Part shown: positions 22,960 through 26,399 of the stretch, piece after piece
Layout of the letters: every line of letters begins with the position of its first letter
How positions within the stretch are numbered: the stretch's first letter is position 1
Source of the DNA: an uncultured Eubacteriales bacterium
Lineage (GTDB): Bacteria; Bacillota; Clostridia; Christensenellales; Borkfalkiaceae
Assembly: GCA_958405585.1 (NCBI GenBank)
Contig: CATYEP010000006.1
Location: 1 to 26,399 of the forward strand
Length of the DNA stretch: 26,399 nucleotides
Direction of reading: 5' to 3'
Translations under genes and position numbers: made by a program
Notes under the pieces: model-generated
Seen by the model: only the letters and a program-made list of their open reading frames with translations
Database searches by the model: none
Told to the model about the DNA's origin: nothing

Positions 22960-24118
22960 ATGCAAGCGAAAATGCTGTACATGCGAAAAACGCCCGGAGA
23001 GAGCGCCGCGATCCTGTATCTTTTGACGGCAGGATTTGTTTTGTTTCCCACGCAGTGGATGGGCGAACTCTTTACCAAAAATCATATGCTGTCCCAGATG
23101 CTGGGACTGGGGCTCGTGCGTATTCTTTTTGCCGCTGTGATGATTGTGCTCGCTTTGGAAATGGGGATACGTCATGTATTTTTCGTGCAAAAAGGGGAAT
23201 GGAAAGCTCTGCTTTTTGCGATCCCTGCGCTTGTCGTTGCGGTCAATAATTTGCCCATTATAGCGCTCGCAAACGGTACAGCGTTTTTAACGGGAAACGG
23301 ATTGTCTTTTTTTGCGTTTGCGATCGAATGTATCGGCGTCGGACTGTTTGAAGAAACGGCGTTCCGCGGCGTGATTTTCCCCTTTGTGCTCGGTAAAACG
23401 GGTACAGGGAAAAAGGGACGGTTTGTCGCCGTCATCGTTTCAAGCGCGATGTTCGGATGCTTGCATCTTGTAAATCTGTTGGGCGGATTTTCGGGCGGTG
23501 TATTTGCAGGTCGGATATTCTTTTCTGATCGGCAGTATGCTCGCTATCTGTATGTTCCGCGGCGCGGGCGTCTTTACCTGTGCTTTTATCCATGCAACGT
23601 TTAATTTTTGCGGAAACATAATTTCCAATGTCCGCGGTTTGGGATTCGGCGCTTTTTCGGACGTCTGGTGCTGGCAGGAAATATTGCTGACGGCGGTCGT
23701 GGGCGTCGCCGCGATCGTGTATTTTGTGTGGTTGCTCTACACGAGCAAGCCTGACGTTGCGGAAAAGTTTGCGGTCTACCCGCCGCAGAAAACAGAAAAA
23801 CCTTGCGAAGGTTCCGAAGAAAATACATTGACCAATGCAGGGGAAAGTGAAAATGCCGGCATGTCAACAGAAACGGATGCGCATAAAAAAGCGGATAACT
23901 CTTCCGAAAATGCGGACTGCACTTTATGTGAACATAGCGGCAGCGAGAGTGACAAAGAAAAAGACGCGGATAAAAGAGAAAATACGAGATTTTTAATTTC
24001 GGTAAATAACACCGGGGGGGGGGTAAATACCGCCCCGCCGCGGCTGTTTTTGCTATGTAAGCCGATTCAGAGCAGACGTAATAATTTCTACACGAACAAC
24101 GAGTTTCGATTCGCCTAA
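22960..24118 (+). pseudogene. CPBP family intramembrane protease, split by a frameshift
   Basis: The first frame (from 22960; GGAAGGA upstream) gives several membrane segments and two CPBP motifs, FEETAFRG (Glu131, Glu132, Arg136) and FGCLHLVN (His169). After about codon 177 it turns to nonsense and stops at 23604. The family sequence resumes in the +1 frame with QVGYSFLIGSMLA, then the third motif HATFNF, a final membrane segment and a hydrophilic acidic tail to 24118. A single extra base at or near the T4 run at 23488-23491 would explain the break. It may be a real inactivation, a sequencing error or, less likely, recoding. CPBP enzymes process membrane proteins or act in peptide immunity; the target here is unknown. 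The tail crosses a run of ten Gs. Confidence 0.75.
24014..24023 (+). repeat. Run of ten Gs near the 3' end of the CPBP gene
   Basis: Ten consecutive Gs lie between two copies of GGTAAATA (24001-24008 and 24022-24029). In the current frame the tail continues 31 codons beyond the run. With nine Gs a TAA follows at once, and with eleven another frame ends at TAA near 24060. Such runs slip during replication, but the same bases could also form the stem of a weak terminator with CCGCCCC just downstream. Confidence 0.7.
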
Positions 24119-24166
24119 AAGGAGAGTTGCGCAGGGTTAATTCTGCTTTTGGTTTCTCTATTTGAT

Positions 24167-24195
24167 TTGCATCAGACCGTTTTTTTTGTTAAAAT
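24167..24195 (+). promoter_or_regulatory. Sigma-A promoter for the XRE regulator gene
   Basis: TTGCAT (24167-24172), 17 nt, TAAAAT (24190-24195). Transcription would start near 24202, about 23 nt before the start codon. Confidence 0.6.
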
Positions 24196-24224
24196 GTGAG
24201 AAAAAGAATTTACGAGAGGTGTGC

Positions 24225-24935
24225 ATGGACGTTCAAAAATTTTCGGCGTTGATGGCGAAACTTCGCAAGGACAGAGGATTGACCCAAAAGCAGGCCGCAC
24301 AACATTTCGGGGTTTCGGATAAATCAGTTTCGAAGTGGGAAAGGGGAGAGACTATGCCGGACGTATCGCTTTTCCCTGAGATCGCCGAATTTTATGGGAT
24401 AAGTATCGACGATTTGATGCGGGGAGAACTAAGCGGGCCGGAGGAAGAACGGCTCTCAAAGGACAGCAGTACGGACAAGGATAACGTCGCAAAGAAATAC
24501 GGGGTTCTCTTTGCGGTGGCGGACACTTTTTTTGCACTTGCTTTTTCCGCATGGCTGGTGGTTGGCTTTTTTACTGACAACGGTTGGAAAAACGTAATTT
24601 TTTCGTTTGTCATACTTGTTTTTACGGCAGGAATAGCGATCGGGTATGCTATTTTTACAAAGAAGAATAAGGTTTCATGCAAAAAATATTCCTTGATTGT
24701 CTTTTTTCATTTTTTGGCGGCAGCAGTGCTGTTTATTGCCTGTTCGGGACTGTTTGCACGCGTTTCCGAAATCGTATCGGCAGGGGTGATCGTAGCGGCA
24801 GTCTTGGCGGTATATTTGTGTTATCTTTGTCGCGAAAGGAAAATTGTCGGGCTGTTGATCCGATTCAGGGCGGATATTATTATTGCTGCGGTACTGATCG
24901 CGGCGGTTTATTTTTTCTTCCGTTCTCGGTTCTGA
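24225..24935 (+). CDS. XRE-family helix-turn-helix protein with membrane segments
   Basis: A 236-residue protein. Residues about 7-60 form a Cro/cI-type DNA-binding domain (LRKDRGLTQKQAAQHFGVSDK, then SVSKWERGETMPD and LFPEIAEFYGISIDDLM). A short charged linker follows, then about five hydrophobic segments between 90 and 233, so this is a membrane-tethered regulator. The plan is common in Clostridia, where such genes often sit beside transporters or stress genes they control; the signal and targets are unknown. The start at 24225 was chosen for the GAGAGGTG before it; the longer in-frame start lies inside the promoter. Confidence 0.85.
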   Translation: MDVQKFSALMAKLRKDRGLTQKQAAQHFGVSDKSVSKWERGETMPDVSLFPEIAEFYGISIDDLMRGELSGPEEERLSKDSSTDKDNVAKKYGVLFAVADTFFALAFSAWLVVGFFTDNGWKNVIFSFVILVFTAGIAIGYAIFTKKNKVSCKKYSLIVFFHFLAAAVLFIACSGLFARVSEIVSAGVIVAAVLAVYLCYLCRERKIVGLLIRFRADIIIAAVLIAAVYFFFRSRF

Positions 24936-24991
24936 AAGCGGAGAATCCGTATTTTCAAATAAAAATTACGGTTTGGAGAGCTTTGGATACG

Positions 24992-25324
24992 ATGGGAACA
25001 GTCGGTACGATTCCTTTATTTTTATTGTTGTTGTGTAGCATAGCGTACACGTTGGCAGCTGTGAACATGAACAAACCGAGCCTAACAATATTTTTATCGT
25101 GGCTGCCGCCCGTCGTTTTAACGGTAATGATTTGCAAAGCGGCGGAAAGCAGACTGGTGGAATCTTACGGGGAGAATATGGGTGTGGGGATCATACCGAC
25201 CGTGGCGGGCCCGTTTTTGCTGTATGGTCTGCTGGTGGCCGTCGCAGTTTCCTTTGTCCTTTACAGGTTTTCCGCAAGAACGCGTAAAAAAGTGCAGGTG
25301 CATGATAACCCCGCAGAGAGCTGA
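24992..25324 (+). CDS. Small membrane protein of unknown function
   Basis: A 110-residue frame with three hydrophobic segments (about 5-23, 30-47 and 73-95) and a basic then acidic C-terminal tail. I do not recognise a family. It lies 56 nt after the XRE-membrane gene on the same strand and ends before a strong terminator, so the two are probably co-transcribed. The start at 24992 has GGAGAG 11 nt upstream. The same frame is open back to 24677 but there it overlaps the XRE gene and has no membrane-protein character, so that part was left out. Confidence 0.55.
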   Translation: MGTVGTIPLFLLLLCSIAYTLAAVNMNKPSLTIFLSWLPPVVLTVMICKAAESRLVESYGENMGVGIIPTVAGPFLLYGLLVAVAVSFVLYRFSARTRKKVQVHDNPAES

Positions 25325-25337
25325 TAAAGTATCATTA

Positions 25338-25377
25338 AAAAAGCAGACCGCGATGATTTCATCGCGGTCTGCTTTTT
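25338..25377. terminator. Bidirectional terminator between convergent genes
   Basis: AAAAAGCAGACCGCGATG (25338-25355) pairs perfectly with CATCGCGGTCTGCTTTTT (25360-25377) around a 4-nt loop. A-run and T-run on the two sides let it serve both the small membrane gene (plus strand) and the DUF4250 gene (minus strand). Confidence 0.9.
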
Positions 25378-25443
25378 CCGTAGATATTTGTTCGCAGACG
25401 TTCAAAGTTGTCCTGGGGCAAAACGTCTGTTTTCGAAAAACTT

Positions 25444-25623
25444 TCAGACAAATTGGTTGCCCTTTTCATCGTATGAGTAGCCGATTTTCTGCATTTTGTC
25501 AAGAATTTCCTGTTTATCCAGTGCGAGATCATCGCAAAGGTCGGCAAGAGACGGATAAAAATCGCGCAGTTTCATATTCAGAAAACTCAATAACAAAAAA
25601 GGATCGCTTGGAATGTTTTCCAT
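25444..25623 (-). CDS. DUF4250 domain protein
   Basis: A 59-residue protein matching the DUF4250 pattern as I recall it: PSDPFLLLSFLNMKLRDFYPS near the start, then LCDDLALD and GYSYDEKGNQFV at the end. The family is small and of unknown function, widespread in Clostridia. The start at 25623 has GGAG 8 nt upstream; in-frame ATGs at 25635 and 25674 are less well placed. It follows the ABC permease gene by 53 nt on the same strand and may share its transcript. Confidence 0.8.
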   Translation of the reverse strand: MENIPSDPFLLLSFLNMKLRDFYPSLADLCDDLALDKQEILDKMQKIGYSYDEKGNQFV

Positions 25624-25676
25624 AAAAATCTCCATAATGGCGTGCAATGCGTCACACCGATAAATTTTGAACAAGA

Positions 25677-26399
25677 TCAGTCTTTTTGGCGGTAAGCGCG
25701 GCGAAGAATGACGATCGTAAGGGTAATAAACAAAAAGGTAAACGCGGCAAGAATACCGAGAGAAAGGAATGCATTCAGATCATACAGGTCTTTGCTTACG
25801 ATGCCCGGATACCAGCTGTTTAACTCGCATACTTTACCGAACACGGCAATGCCCCAGGCGGAAGGAGTGATATAGCGCAGAATTTTCGCACCGCCTTCGA
25901 GCGCGATCAGACAGTCGCAGAAAACGACTTGCATGATGATGATCATAAGTACAGGCAGGACAGCGCTTTCCGATTTTTTCAGCAGGGCAGAAATGAGAAG
26001 GCCGAATGCCGTGACAGAAATGTTGGTAAGAGCCATAGCGGCGAAGCAAAGCAGAAAATCGGGCAGAGGTTTTGCAAAAGCAAAGTCGATAAAAAACAGG
26101 CTACCGCCAAACAGCATGGCGCACTGTGCGATTCCGATCACGGACAACACGAGCATTTTGGAAAGTACGTAGGCGGGAATATCCAGTCCGCCGTACACTT
26201 CTCTCGATAAAATTTCGCGCTCTTTGCAGATCTCGCGGTAGCTGTTGAGCAGTCCCATGAATGCCGCCATGACGATCAGCATGAACGCAACCAGGTTGGC
26301 TTGGGTAATATCTTTTACTGTGAAAGCATCTTCTTTACAGGTGATGAGCAGGATAATGAGCATGACGGGAGCTTCCAGGATCAGCGGCAGGAGAGTTGA
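25677..26399 (-). CDS. ABC-2 type transporter permease, 3' part (ABCG-like)
   Basis: The frame is open from the window edge to the stop at 25677, so the 5' part lies beyond 26399. The visible 240 residues contain about six membrane segments. The stretch YREICKEREILSREVYGGLDIPAYVLSK is typical of ABCG-type exporters (E-x-R-E-I-xx-R-E before an SK), as is the next-to-last extracellular loop with PSAWG. In this family the ATP-binding domain is often fused at the N-terminus; whether that is so here cannot be seen. The substrate is unknown. Confidence 0.8.
   Translation of the reverse strand, partial: STLLPLILEAPVMLIILLITCKEDAFTVKDITQANLVAFMLIVMAAFMGLLNSYREICKEREILSREVYGGLDIPAYVLSKMLVLSVIGIAQCAMLFGGSLFFIDFAFAKPLPDFLLCFAAMALTNISVTAFGLLISALLKKSESAVLPVLMIIIMQVVFCDCLIALEGGAKILRYITPSAWGIAVFGKVCELNSWYPGIVSKDLYDLNAFLSLGILAAFTFLFITLTIVILRRAYRQKD

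Noticed and set aside
24677..24991. N-terminal extension of the small membrane protein overlapping the XRE gene
   Set aside because: The extension is Gly/Arg/Cys-rich, overlaps conserved membrane segments of the XRE protein in another frame, and has no ribosome-binding site of its own.

Overview
This 26.4-kb window looks like the chromosome of an anaerobic, endospore-forming Firmicute of class Clostridia. The signs are four classes of sporulation and germination gene (spoIVFA/spoIVFB, spoIIR, sleB, ypeB), an FMN-type FabK enoyl reductase inside a clustered type II fatty-acid synthase, a cobalamin-dependent methionine synthase that lacks its own reactivation domain, and good sigma-A, sigma-F and sigma-E-like promoter boxes. 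The GC content is moderate, with many GCG/CGC codons. The exact genus cannot be read from the sequence. No tRNA, rRNA, CRISPR array, integrase or transposase was seen.

Region 1 (21-4033, minus strand) is a one-carbon/methionine operon: metF, a stand-alone methionine synthase reactivation protein and metH, read from a sigma-A promoter at 4005-4033. Region 2 (4083-11319, plus strand) is sporulation: spoIVFA-spoIVFB (sigma-K checkpoint protease and its partner), then rng (RNase G), a 600-nt non-coding stretch with two terminator-like hairpins and a 73-bp tandem repeat, then spoIIR behind a textbook sigma-F promoter, then sleB-ypeB (cortex hydrolysis at germination). The sleB Shine-Dalgarno can pair with an upstream pyrimidine tract. 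YpeB has an unusual 130-residue charged N-terminal extension.

Region 3 (11442-21986, plus strand) is the lipid-synthesis block. A SecB-like gene and fabZ form a small unit with its own promoter and terminator. They are followed by fabH-acpP-fabK-fabD-fabG, a 450-nt gene-free stretch full of hairpins, fabF, a terminator-like hairpin, and accB-accC-(palindrome)-accD-accA. Together these encode acetyl-CoA carboxylase, malonyl transfer, condensation, both reductions and dehydration. No FabT or FapR regulator gene is present in the block.

Region 4 (22066-26399) is accessory: a DegV lipid-binding protein, a CPBP intramembrane protease broken by a frameshift and ending near a run of ten Gs, an XRE-family membrane regulator with a small membrane protein, and on the minus strand a DUF4250 protein and the 3' part of an ABC-2 type permease.

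Most genes are ordinary housekeeping or sporulation genes. The stretches most worth a second look are non-coding: the structured fabG-fabF gap, the accC-accD palindrome, the sleB leader hairpin and the tandem repeat before spoIIR.
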